This document shows positions 11,977-22,105 of a stretch of DNA of 64,000 bases, piece by piece. The stretch is from Stachybotrys elegans. Taxonomy: Eukaryota > Ascomycota > Sordariomycetes > Hypocreales > Stachybotryaceae. Both the position numbers and the translations under genes were made by a program. Position 1 is the stretch's first letter. Each line of letters begins with the position of its first letter. The notes under the pieces are model-generated. The model was not told where the DNA came from, searched no databases, and worked only from the letters and a program-made list of their open reading frames with translations. The stretch lies in the NCBI GenBank assembly GCA_020746835.1, contig JAGPNK010000013.1, positions 1,178,001 through 1,242,000 of the forward strand, given 5' to 3'.

Positions 11977-13520
11977 TTAATATCCAGCGAGATAAGCATC
12001 GATGGCGGATATCTGGTCTAGCACTGAGCTCCGGCTCGTGCCCCCCTTGGCAGACCTCCTCTCGACGCTCCTCTCGAAGTCGAAGACGTCAACAATGTCA
12101 GCCTCGAACTGGGGCGAGATCTGCTTAAGGTCAGACAGCTCTAACTCGGCGATGGAGACGCCCTTCTGCTCTGCCTTGCTGACAATAGCGCCGGCGATGT
12201 GGTGCGTCTGCCGAAAGGGAATACCCTTTAGGACTAGATAGTTGGCGACGTCGGTAGCGAGCATGTCGGTCGATAGGGCTGCCTTCATCTTGTCGGGGTC
12301 GATCTTCAGCGTGCTCAGGACGCCGGCGGCGATTTGCAGGCAGTGTGAAACCGTCTTGACGCAGTCGAGAAGTGGCTCCACTGACTCTTGGAGGTCCTTG
12401 TTGTACGCGGTCGGAAGGCTCTTGAGGGTGGATAGAAAGCCCGATGCCTGTCGACAGTCAGTCGGCTCAGGGCACAGCCCTTTCATATCTACCAGTTGGG
12501 GCCGAAGAGGGACGGACCTGCCCCATGACCCTGCCAGCCTTTCCCCGGATCACTTCTAAGCTGTCGGGGTTCTTTTTCTGAGGCATTAAACTGCTCCCAG
12601 TGCTGAAGGCGTCGGCAACCCTAACGAAAGAGAACTCGGCTGTCGAAAAAATGATCAAGTCTTCGCTCAGGCGGCTAAGATGCACCATCAGTAGGCTCGA
12701 CCATTGCAGGATCTCGGCGACGAAGTCACGATCCGCAACCGCCGCCAAGCTGTTCGGGTGGACGGAGGAGAAGCCTAGGTCCTTGGTAAGAAAGGTGCGG
12801 TCGATGCCAAAGGGGTTCCCGGCCAGGGCGCCGACACCGAGAGGACAGCAGTTGGTGCGGTCACGGACGCCGTGAAGCCGTTGCAGGTCGCTCATAAGGT
12901 AGGTGGCGTGGGAGAGTAACCAATGGGAGAAGCGGACGGGCTGGGCGCGCTGGAAGTGGGTGTAGCCGGGCATCAGCACGTCGATCTCTGCCTTGGCGCG
13001 GGCAGCACAGACGGCCAGGGCGGCGCGCAGTTGTTCAGATAGGACATCGAGCTGGGTTCGAGCCCAAAGGCGCATGTCGATAGCGATCTGTTCGTTGCGG
13101 GAGCGGCCTGTGTGAAGCTTGCCAGCGATGGCCGGGCCGATGAGCTCAGCTAGACGGCGCTCGTTGGCCGTGTGGATGTCCTCGTCAACAGCAGGATGGA
13201 TGACAAATTTGCCGTCAGCCCACTCCTTCTCGACAGCCTCGAGGCCCGAGGTGATCTTGGCGAGCTCCTCGTCCGTGAGCAGGTCGAGCTGCCGCAGTGC
13301 CTTTGCATACGTGATGGAGCCCCGGATGTCAGCCTCGTGCAGGGCCTTGTCGAAGGGGAGCGACTCGTTGAAGGTAACCATGACATCGCTCATGCCCTCT
13401 GGGTGATGGGGTCAGCATGCTTCGCCACGGGGGTCGAGTTACCGGGTCATGGCGGGGGGCATGGCAATACCGACCTGTGAAGCGACCGCCCCAGAGGAGC
13501 GTCGATGGGGTGGACGCCAT
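11977..13520 (-). CDS. argH: argininosuccinate lyase
   Basis: Splits argininosuccinate into arginine and fumarate, the last step of arginine biosynthesis. Exons are 13475-13520, 12518-13398 and 11977-12447, giving 465 aa, the normal length. The short first exon ([15 protein letters not shown]) joins in phase to [17 protein letters not shown], the canonical N-terminus. The fumarate-lyase signature [12 protein letters not shown] is intact, and the segments [24 protein letters not shown] and [11 protein letters not shown] are all present. In fungi the gene is often called ARG4 or arg-1; argH is the bacterial symbol. Confidence 0.96.
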
Positions 13521-14364
13521 AGTAGATGGGGACGCTCGCGAGGGTGTGTAGATGGCTGGGCAGTCAAGGGTCGTATGGGATACCTAGCCAGGAATCAAGA
13601 TGTAAGAACCCACACATGCCCTACTAAAATTATGTCGTTGTGAATCATTCTACGTGACTCACATGTCCGTGTATCATTATCTTAGTTTAAGCCACTGGCG
13701 GTCTATTCGGAAAGTCACATCAAATGCAGCAGTTCTGTAGAAGAGGTCAGACTTCCTATCGGAGACTTTTGGACAGTTCTCGGGATCTCCGCGGGCTCCG
13801 CATCGACTTGGCGCCTTGTTTTAGAATACAATGCAGGAACAGCCGGTTTTTTGAAGTGTGAAGCATTGCCTCCCGATTCCCCCTCGGCAAATTCCGAGCA
13901 GAATCACGGCCATGCCCGACTACCTTGTCCAAACTCAGAAACGCCCTATTAAAAAGAAGAAGGAGCAGAAAAGAGGAAGGTAAAAGAAAAGAAAAAGAAA
14001 AAAAAGGAATTAATGAATTAGCAGGGCAGTTAGGTCATTTTAAATTGGATGAGATGGCCATTCAATTGTGAACGTTCCCCGTCATCAATAATCAGAAACA
14101 AACAATGGCAGAGGCGAGGACGCTTTCCCTCCCTTTATTAATACAAAAATATACAACAAGCCAAACACAATCAAGTGAAGAAAAATACCTGTAAGCAGGA
14201 GGACACTGCCATTCAAATGCTCTATGCATTGCTAGACTCGTCCCATTCATGTGGTCAATTGGTCGTCGAGGGCTATGCATGTACCTACCCTACACAGAGC
14301 ACGCCAAGTGCGCATGCACGCACAAAAGCTGGATGGCGAGCTCGATGAGTCACCAACCAACCGA
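13521..14364. other. intergenic region
   Basis: About 840 bp. It contains a purine-rich stretch (13960-14010, mostly A and G) and the upstream flank of the tRNA. No gene is visible. Confidence 0.4.
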
Positions 14365-14509
14365 GGCAAGGTGGCCGAGTGGTTAAGGCGCTGTGTGTTA
14401 GTAACCCTCTACTCAACAGCATCCACAATAAATACTAAACTCCAATACAGTCAGGTCCCATCGGGTATCGCAGTTCGAAAGAGCATGGGTTCGAGTCCCA
14501 TCCTTGTCA
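14365..14509 (+). tRNA. class II tRNA with intron, probably tRNA-Leu; anticodon unresolved
   Basis: The acceptor halves GGCAAGG and CCTTGTC pair (one G-U). TGGCCGAGTGG matches the A box, GGTTCGAGTCC is a perfect B box in the T arm, and a TTTTTT Pol III terminator starts five bases after the end (14514-14519). The span of 145 nt fits an 80-odd-nt class II tRNA plus an intron. CTGTG (14391-14395) can pair with CGCAG (14469-14473) as anticodon stem, leaving TTCGAAAGAGC as variable arm. A73 favours leucine over serine. The base that should be U33 reads G unless one base is extra, in which case the anticodon would be TAG. It could be a working tRNA with an unusual fold or a decaying copy. Confidence 0.6.
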
Positions 14510-14916
14510 TCAATTTTTTGCATTCACTGCCGTCGTCTGTCTCCAGGACTGGCGGTTACTTTTTTGCTGCGAACAAGCATCTACTGGCGGGTTTAATGCA
14601 GACAAGAGACAAGAATTCTCTCCGCCGGCCTCCCATCGGTGGACTTATCTGTTTATATTAATTGAGGGGCTGTATGGAGTGGCGTGGTCTAGACTCCTCC
14701 TAAGAAGGCAGGTGAGAATTGCGAACAGCAACACTACCGTACCTGGACATAACAAGTTTCATGGACGTACAACATGGGGAAGTCAGCAATTTGAAGTTTT
14801 CCGTAATCCCCTACCGGCGTAGTAGCAAGGCGAACTACCAGATTGTTGTGATAAGGCACTCATCCACCAATACTAAGCATCACGCGTGTTCACCGGTTGT
14901 CTCTCGACTTAGTAAA
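14510..14916. other. intergenic region with Pol III terminator
   Basis: Starts with the T6 run that ends the tRNA transcript. The remaining 400 bp are the 3' flank of the minus-strand zinc-finger gene, with nothing else seen. Confidence 0.4.
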
Positions 14917-15846
14917 TCAGTAACTGTGTTTCCTCTTCATATGTCTTTCGCGACTCCAATCACTCTTTAAACGTTCACGGCACCGCTTACAATCATAAAC
15001 AGGCAAATCTATGCCTGCACGCTCCGCCTCTTTTGGATGCACATTGTAGTGCCTCAATCTGTCCCGTTTATCACTAAACATCTTGTCGCAAAATTCACAC
15101 TTCACCTTCTTTTCCTTCTTTTGCTTCTTCTTCGCTTTCACAGTGCCTTCGGAGGGCGTGCTACATATTTCGATTAGCAGAGGCTCACCTCGATACAAAT
15201 GAAACGAATACCTGTGCAGTGCCTGCCGTGCTTGCTGAGTGTTCGCTGGCCGGAGTGTCCGGTACTGGGGCTGAGATGGCTCTCTTGGGGTACCGGCCCA
15301 GGTAGGCGATTGGGACTGAGCATGATGCTGCAGATCTTTCGGATTTGTTTGACATGGTATCGAGAAGGATGGGGTACCGCTATTGCTGAGAAGAAACAAC
15401 TGATCCATCCTGATCTCGTTAGTGGCCAAGGGTTCCATGTTGCTGGCTCGAGTTTGCCACCAAGGTTGTCTATGGGGATCCGCCCACGACGATCCGTCAG
15501 TGACAGGCGAGAACTGAGAGTCTGTGCTCGGACTTGTGCTGCTATCCGAGAAGGCCGTAGCAGACAAAGCTTGGGACTGATCAGTGGGGCTGAATCCGTC
15601 GAGACATGGGATCGGGCTGCTTATGGGCTGAGATGTTGCATCCGAAAAGGGTGGACATGATCCGGGGAAGGCCCAGGCAGTGTTATTCGGGAGCGGCTGT
15701 GTAAGCTCTCTAGGGTTAACATTGGTGAGGCCGATAGAAAACGTGCTACTAGGTTGCTCGAGCAGGGCATTGATGTCGAAGTCATCATCGCCCCAGTCAA
15801 AATTGTCCCAGTCAAAGCTATCCAAAAAGTCGCAGGAGGGTTCCAT
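14917..15846 (-). CDS. C2H2 zinc-finger protein, putative transcription factor
   Basis: Single-exon reading frame of 309 aa from the ATG at 15846; an upstream start at 15996 would add 50 residues. The N-terminus is strongly acidic and aromatic (DSFDWDNFDWGDDDFDI), typical of an activation domain. A long low-complexity Ser/Pro/Thr/Gln middle follows, then a basic Lys-rich tract (AKKKQKKEKKVK, a likely nuclear localisation signal). Two C-terminal zinc fingers come last: CEFC-x12-HYNVH and CKRC-x12-HMKRKH. The protein ends right after the second finger. Target genes are unknown and its neighbours give no hint. Confidence 0.75.
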   Translation of the reverse strand: MEPSCDFLDSFDWDNFDWGDDDFDINALLEQPSSTFSIGLTNVNPRELTQPLPNNTAWAFPGSCPPFSDATSQPISSPIPCLDGFSPTDQSQALSATAFSDSSTSPSTDSQFSPVTDGSSWADPHRQPWWQTRASNMEPLATNEIRMDQLFLLSNSGTPSFSIPCQTNPKDLQHHAQSQSPTWAGTPREPSQPQYRTLRPANTQQARQALHRYSFHLYRGEPLLIEICSTPSEGTVKAKKKQKKEKKVKCEFCDKMFSDKRDRLRHYNVHPKEAERAGIDLPVYDCKRCRERLKSDWSRERHMKRKHSY

Positions 15847-16412
15847 GATGATCCGTGGCCCAGGCGTGGGGAATATCGTCCCGTCGAATATATGGGTGGG
15901 CTGAGCCCGAAGTTGAGATTTGTTTATGCGTTGAGTTGTTCTTTTTTGTATTTTCAAAAATGCTGCGCTCTCCAATGAGTTGTTGCAACAGGACACGGTT
16001 TAACGACATGACCGGGTCAGACATTCTGGCTGTCGCTACTTTAGCAAGTGTATATGATCGGTCCGTCGTTGACATACATTAACAAAGGAAAACTTAGCCT
16101 ATCTCTCCAGCACATCTGTGGCCGTTTGGCCACCCATCCATCCATACAGGCTGCTTGTATCAGCCGATCACATCTGAACGTGATAAAGCACATTCAAGTA
16201 ACTGTTGCCTAACATGAAATGTGGCAACTACATGATATGCAATATCATATCCAAACGATAGCGACTGGATGACAAGTAGATTGATATCCTTGGGTTCATT
16301 AGTCAGTTAAGATCTGGATTGTGATGATGGACCGTACTCACAGGCAAAGGTAGCCAAACGACACACAAGATCATCTCCCCCTGTGAAACAAAGGAAAGAA
16401 AAGGAAGGTAAT

Positions 16413-16492
16413 ACAGAGGTACGGACAACAGTGTCCCAATAAATTGACAACAGTGTCCCAATAAATTGGCACACTGTTGTCCGTACCTCTGT
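16413..16492. repeat. perfect 22-bp inverted repeat with nested tandem duplication
   Basis: The arm at 16413-16434 (ACAGAGGTACGGACAACAGT plus GT) is the exact reverse complement of 16471-16492. The 36-bp loop is partly a second copy of the arm: a 22-bp unit (16424-16445) is repeated head to tail at 16446-16467, ending in CCAATAAATT. The whole 80 bp could form a long hairpin. It may be a small foldback element, a MITE remnant or a terminator-like structure. No target-site duplication was confirmed. Confidence 0.85.
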
Positions 16493-16646
16493 AGGGTGGG
16501 TTTGGTTGGGATATCTGAGTTGAGAGGATGAGAGAAGACGTGGATCTGAGGCGGCCAGCTTTGGATAGTTATAACTGTGAAACCCCTCATGGCTGAACGA
16601 TGAATTTTTGGGGGCCGTTGGTCATGCGCAAGAGGTGAAAGCTGTT

Positions 16647-16752
16647 TGATTGGACATCATGGAGGCCGCTGCCCAATGATTAGCCTGCGTTGCTTCTTCT
16701 GATTGGACATTGCGGAGGCCGCTGCATGATGATTAGGTTGCATCACTAGCAG
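16647..16752. repeat. imperfect tandem duplication, 53-bp period
   Basis: Two adjacent copies begin TGATTGGACAT and share GGAGGCCGCTGC and GATGATTAG-like blocks (first copy near 16647-16699, second near 16700-16752). Each copy holds an inverted CCAAT box (ATTGG). It lies about 260-360 bp upstream of the DUF4238 gene and may be part of its promoter. Confidence 0.65.
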
Positions 16753-17007
16753 ATCCAATCATATCGGGTGGTTAATGCATCGGACTCCAAGCTGACCAAT
16801 AGTATCAAAGTTGTTGATAGGGGCTGAATTAGGGAATGCGTTGGCAATGTCGACATCTGAGCTCTTGCATTTTTGCCACAAATATGCCCGTCATCCTCTG
16901 AGCGTGGAACATTGTTCCGGCCTCCTCTTGCTTCAGTCCCAGAAACAAGCCCATATTTACCAACTGCCATTTTGAACCCGTAACAACCTACGCCACGCTG
17001 AGAGAAA

Positions 17008-18546
17008 ATGGCAAACACCCCCGAGTATCATCATTTCATACCCAAGTTCATCATCAAGAACTATGCCCAGGAGTTCATCTGTCCCATACCAGACTGTCGT
17101 GGGAAGAAAGCACGACACAAACACGCCAAAGGGAAACATCCAAAGGATCTAGTTGTGAATCATGTCAACCTTCGTTCCGAGCCCTTTGAGCTGGACCAAG
17201 CCCCTGTCCGACGCATATTTGGAGTACCAAATATGTACACGGATTCTCGAAAGACTACAACCAAGCAGCAACGCCGTGTCGAAACCATGCTTGGCGTGAT
17301 GGAGTCGCAAGCAAGCACGATCTTCCGCAAAATAACCAAAGCATACGAGGAAAGGCAACCAGAAGTCGTTTTAACAAGAGTAGAGAGGAATCTCATTCGG
17401 AAATTCCTGTTTCTGCTAAAGTATCGCGGCTCTACGTTTCACCGACGCTTCTATCACGATAACGCCCAGGGCTACGACGCAAACGATAGGAACTTGCTGC
17501 GGGAATACATGCAGAAGAAGGGCTTCAAGACCCCAATGGAGGTTTGGTTTCACAGCATTGAGGCCATAATCAACCTGGAAATGGACGCTGGGATGAAATG
17601 GGCCGATACAATACGAGGCAACATGTATCCGGACGATGCTGAGTGGTTTTTTTCTCACGCACAAAGATCATACATGGCAATTTGTACACCATCAGACATG
17701 ACCGCCGAGTTCATTCTGACGGACAATGCCTACAATGTGTTTGAAGGACCCAGCACATTTGTACAGGATGCTAAGACCGGAAAATGTGTGGGAGGTCCTC
17801 ACGGATCTTTTCATGAATTCGCCCCGATATCACCGAAGTTGATGATAGTCTTTCGGTCTCGTCTCCTGCCCTTGCCTGTTGAAGACTATGATCCAGAAGC
17901 CAGGCAGGAGCGAGCTGAGCAATGGTGGGCCGCATTTGGAGAACCGTTTGGGGCTCATGTGAAATCCATGCTGGATGATCTGCCTATCGCCTTGGCCCGG
18001 AATAGCTACTCCGAGATGAGAACAGGGGGACTGTTTTTTCGACAAGACTACAAGGGTACTTTGGGGGATGATGACAGGTTCTATTTCTCCTTCTTCCCCA
18101 TCACCACAGATCATGTGCGAACCATCAATGGCATTTTTCTGGATAACGCATACAGGGGAAGCGCCATTGCTTTCTCATCGCCAACAGCCTTTTCCGAAAC
18201 TCTAGATTGGTTTATGGGTGAGCCCTGCAGAGTTGGCAAGGTCATTACCGGGCCAGATGCCGGTCCTCAACTGCAGTACCTCAAGAAACTGGAAGCATTA
18301 GCCCATGAAATGGGATCGACAACGGCCGCCACGTGGAAAGAATTGCCGAATCCTATCATTGAAGATGCCGAGCGCTTTGAGGCAACGTATGAAGAGTACT
18401 CCCGGCTACTCCAGGCAATGCGGTCCCAAAGGACTGCGAATAACCCTCTGGGCGAATTTTTCGGGCGGTATCGCAAAATCGGTATGGATGAATTTCATGA
18501 CCTGTTTATTCCGTATACAGCCACACAATTCCTGACTAAGTTATAG
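17008..18546 (+). CDS. DUF4238 domain protein
   Basis: Uninterrupted 512-aa frame starting in a good context (GAAAATGG). The N-terminus YHHFIPKFIIKNYA is the hallmark of DUF4238, a family of unknown function found in bacteria and fungi. A Cys/His-rich stretch follows (CPIPDCRGKKARHKHAKGKH, about residues 30-50) and could bind metal. The rest is helical, with DNAYNVFEGP and MIVFRSRLLPLP matching the conserved family core. No signal peptide or membrane segment is seen, so it is probably intracellular. The stop lies only 32 bp before the next plus-strand ATG, so the two frames may be one gene joined by an intron; for example, a donor at 18482 and acceptor at 18573 keep the phase. Confidence 0.75.
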   Translation: MANTPEYHHFIPKFIIKNYAQEFICPIPDCRGKKARHKHAKGKHPKDLVVNHVNLRSEPFELDQAPVRRIFGVPNMYTDSRKTTTKQQRRVETMLGVMESQASTIFRKITKAYEERQPEVVLTRVERNLIRKFLFLLKYRGSTFHRRFYHDNAQGYDANDRNLLREYMQKKGFKTPMEVWFHSIEAIINLEMDAGMKWADTIRGNMYPDDAEWFFSHAQRSYMAICTPSDMTAEFILTDNAYNVFEGPSTFVQDAKTGKCVGGPHGSFHEFAPISPKLMIVFRSRLLPLPVEDYDPEARQERAEQWWAAFGEPFGAHVKSMLDDLPIALARNSYSEMRTGGLFFRQDYKGTLGDDDRFYFSFFPITTDHVRTINGIFLDNAYRGSAIAFSSPTAFSETLDWFMGEPCRVGKVITGPDAGPQLQYLKKLEALAHEMGSTTAATWKELPNPIIEDAERFEATYEEYSRLLQAMRSQRTANNPLGEFFGRYRKIGMDEFHDLFIPYTATQFLTKL

Positions 18547-18578
18547 CTGGTGACACTTCAACCAACTTTTCAGATGAT

Positions 18579-19451
18579 ATGGCCCAGGCTAAGGTCATGT
18601 TGCACTTTGAGATATGGAGTGAGAGTTTTGAAGACGAAGACCAAATGCTCACCAAAGAGCGTCTGCTCATCGCGTATATGCAATTGCCTCCTTCGCAGAT
18701 ATGGTTATATCTGAAACGGGTTCGACACCTGGATTGCGGACATTCCGATGAAGATCTAAGCATGGCGGAGTTTTTTGCGAATCCGGAGATCCGAGAGGGA
18801 CCAGAAGACAAATTGATCAGTGGTAAGCTTTGTCGTTTCGTGCCATGGCCCACTTGTATGACTGATCTTGCTCCCATATTGTTTCACCACAGTCATTCCG
18901 CTAGTGAAAGGATCCGTCTTGAACCGGCTGATGTACGAAACGGTTATGAATGACCTCACTTCGCGCCAACCTTGGTTCAATCTTCCGTGTTTGACAGCTG
19001 ACTTCACTCCATCTTCTTCTCTGCTGCCATTGCTATTCTGTTATCACAACGGGGGGTTACCGGTACGTACGAAGGCCAAGGCAATGCTCTAACTATATCT
19101 AACTGGTGTGAAGATCAAATAAAGTGCTGTGGTAAGTTGAGCTCATATCAAAGTTGAGCCGCGGTAATTGACAAGAAAGGCATACAACCTGTTGAGGATG
19201 CGGCTCTTCTGGCTGAGAAAGCCATAGTTCTTCGAGGTCTGCATCTGAAACCCACCCGATTTGACTGGTTCCTTGACGAAGATGACAAACTGGAACTCTG
19301 CACTAGAATGCATGTCAGAGAAAGTTTTGACAGTGCCATGGCTGGACACATGACGGCAGGCGATGTTAGTGCATTGAAGGGGGTTTTGTTTACGCTAACC
19401 TTCCCCACGCCGCTGGGATCCGAGATGAGGAGCGATGAAGATGGGATGTAA
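18579..19451 (+). CDS. hypothetical protein, possibly the 3' part of the DUF4238 gene
   Basis: Not recognised. Three exons (18579-18822, 18893-19062, 19176-19451) join with consistent phase to give 229 aa. The donors GTAAGC and GTACGT and the acceptors CACAG and ACAAG support real splicing. The product is mostly hydrophilic with several Trp and Phe, has no signal peptide, and ends SEMRSDEDGM. It sits immediately downstream of and on the same strand as the DUF4238 gene, with no room for a normal promoter. Either it is the C-terminal part of that gene or a tightly packed neighbour. It converges on the GT2 gene 200 bp away. Confidence 0.5.
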
Positions 19452-19656
19452 TTGGATATATGATTCATTTTCATCGCACTGGTTTTATTGAAAATTTCTG
19501 TTCTGTTGACAAATTCCATGAGTCCAACTTTAGCCATCTGCTGCCCTTATCCATCGCATCCGTCTTGCTTCATGTTTTGATAATTTCCTTGCCACCATGC
19601 CATCTGTTCTTGGACCCTTCACTCATAGAGTTTCTGCTTGTATGTAGCAGCTCTTC

Positions 19657-22105
19657 TTACAAGAAGCGAGACATAGCCATCATAGCCATAAGATAAAGTG
19701 GAATAAGATGATAGAGGGCCGGAAGACGAAGCTGATTCCAACTCCACTTAGTATGACGGAACTCCGGCCGCGGGTACCGGACCTGATTCTCGTCTCTCCG
19801 ACCCATCATGTCATCACGGTCTGGAACCGTAGGTGGGCTGATCATATAAAGAATGGGCATGCAAAGATCCAAAATGATGAGCAGCCATCCTAGTGGCGGC
19901 CATCCCAAGGTAGTCAAGAATATGACCCACACGTCCTGGCCAGCCACGACGCTATTCTCAAGCTGCCAACCCCGAATGAAGCCGAGGCCACGAACTGTCA
20001 CGGACAGAACGATGGCGGCAATGGCAATGACCAAGAACATACCTCCACTGCGGAAGAGGAAGTGTGAGAGTCGCCGAATCAATGGTGTCCGCTTGTAATG
20101 ATTCCGTTCGTTGACAGGGACTGACACACTACCGGTAGCCGTAAAGTTGGGTACAATGCCCCCTAGACTAGCCGGGAGGACGAAGTTGCGCAGGATGTTA
20201 ACGACATAGTCTCATGGAAGGTCAGCCATCTTTCATCATACGTGTATAAGACGTGTGGACAAGCACTTACATGGGTGCATGTATGCAATACAAGCATCGC
20301 GAACCGATGCTTGGTAGCCCGCGGTGAGACCAATATGAATCATCAAGGCCCAGTCAAGTAGTGAACAAGCACAGCTCAATGTGAGAAGCAACTTCACCTC
20401 CTCCACGTTGTGGTAGTAGATGAACGGTAAGCCGGTTGCAAGCAGTAGGCAAGTTACGATGATGTCCGTTGTAACAAAGAAGGGTGTTACCCAGGCTGCT
20501 ATTCCCGTAAGGAAGCCATTCAACCTCTGAGTGAAAGTCAAGCTTTTGCAAATGGATGGCTTGATGAAGTAGCCCATCTTGACGAAGGTTTGGCATCCTC
20601 CGATGTTCTGCGTCAGGGTTGTCAGCCGCGAAATTGGACCAAACACCAACACAGTGAGGACAGAGAGGCAAACATGGGAGATGAAAAAATGCAAGGGACT
20701 TTGCTTACCCATCGAAGGAACTGCTTCAGGTGAGCGTCATAAGTATTTGGCATCAAGCCGTACTGAAGTGCCTCGGCAACATAGGCCGTCTTCCATCCCT
20801 CTGCCATCATTCGAATGGAACTGTAGAGATCTTCGATCAAGATCTCAGTCGAGAACCCGCCGATGTCATCCAAAGCCTGGCGACGAGCCAGCCAGCCGGA
20901 TCCAGTGTTCCACGCACTGCCGATCATGTCGCGGATGGTGTCTTGGCTTCTCCAGGATGTGGTTTGTCCTTGGTGGAGCGGGTCATTCTCAGGCGAGTTA
21001 TAGAAAAGCTGGAAGTGCTGCGTTAGTAAAAGTCAAGCAATGAGTCTGGCTTTCATATTCATAAGACAAGATGAGTCTTCTCCAAGACATACCTGCGTGG
21101 GACACACAAGACCAAGGTTTGTATCTAGAACCATATGTGCCATAAGGGATCGCAGCCAGTGCTTCTCCGGTATCATATCCGTGTCAAGTCCCGCCATGAA
21201 CTCTGCCCTGCCACCTGGTAACGCTCTCAGGAAATCCATGGCATGATTCAGATTTCCTGCCTTGAACCCGGTCCGGACATTCGGGGCCCTAGCCGTGTAG
21301 TAAAGGTTCTCATATTTCCTCTGCAAGGACACGGCCCACAGCTCCAAGGCTTGGGAGGCGCCATCATCGGAAATCAAGACTCGGAATCGATCAGCCGGGT
21401 AGTCAATATTGAGCGCTGCCAGGACAGTGTCCTGGACCACATCCAACGACTCCTTGCATACTGTGATGACAACGTCAACCCTAGGCAATGAAGTTCCCTG
21501 AAGTAGGAGGCGAGGTTTCCGGCTTTTTCCGAGAGAGAAACAGAGTAGCACTGCCTGCCATGATTTGGTAACTTTTGATGGGTTAGCAGAGTGAATAAAA
21601 CCACCGGAGAGTATAGTAAGGGATGAGTCAATGGGGTTCGGTTGAGCATACCATTCTTGACCAGTTGAACCATGAATGAAGCCCAAATCAGCCCAAGTCT
21701 CAGCTTGGTATCTACGCGGTAGGCAAAAGTTCCATTCCAAATGACGTTGAACTGAATGGCTTGTGCCCAAAGCATCAGCGGAACAACCATCAAGGCCGTA
21801 ACGCCTAGATACCCATGCACCCTCTTTCTCCAGGGAGAGAGTGACAGGTCGTCAAAATAGGCGTCCTCTGGGAGTTTGTGGATGACGTAATGCTCCTTTT
21901 CAGAAGCACCCCGAGCATAGATTATCTCCTTTGAAGAGGTGCCTAGCTCTGCAAAGGGCAAAATAGGGCTTCCGGGCGATGTTGGCGATGTTGTGAAGTA
22001 GGAGCCGGGCGAGGGAAGATCGTCACTCTTTTTGAACACGCCATCATCGATTTTCTCGTACAGGAAACCATTTGTCCCGAACCAACGCCGCAGAATATGC
22101 GTCAT
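19657..22105 (-). CDS. cellulose-synthase-like processive glycosyltransferase, GT2 family
   Basis: Membrane enzyme that probably polymerises a beta-linked glucan from UDP-sugar and threads it through the membrane. Exons are 21652-22105, 21093-21550, 20709-21008, 20271-20607 and 19657-20210, giving 700 aa in phase. The processive GT2 motifs are all present: DD in ISDDG (residues 213-214), DTD at 274-276, ED at 363-364 and QFLRW at 400-404. Two transmembrane segments precede the catalytic domain and several follow it. The closest type I know is bacterial CslA/fungal cellulose-synthase-like rather than chitin synthase. It is divergent from the radical copper oxidase gene next door, as expected for co-regulation. 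Confidence 0.88.

Larger units (their letters stand above)
15847..17007. other. intergenic region with repeats between divergent genes
   Basis: About 1.16 kb between the zinc-finger and DUF4238 genes. It holds the inverted repeat and the 53-bp duplication listed separately, and several CCAAT/ATTGG motifs. No gene is seen. Confidence 0.5.

Noticed and set aside
15140..15170. Small intron in the zinc-finger gene (GTGAGC...CTAAT...TAG)
   Set aside because: It would be only about 30 nt, too short for a fungal intron, and the frame is open without it.
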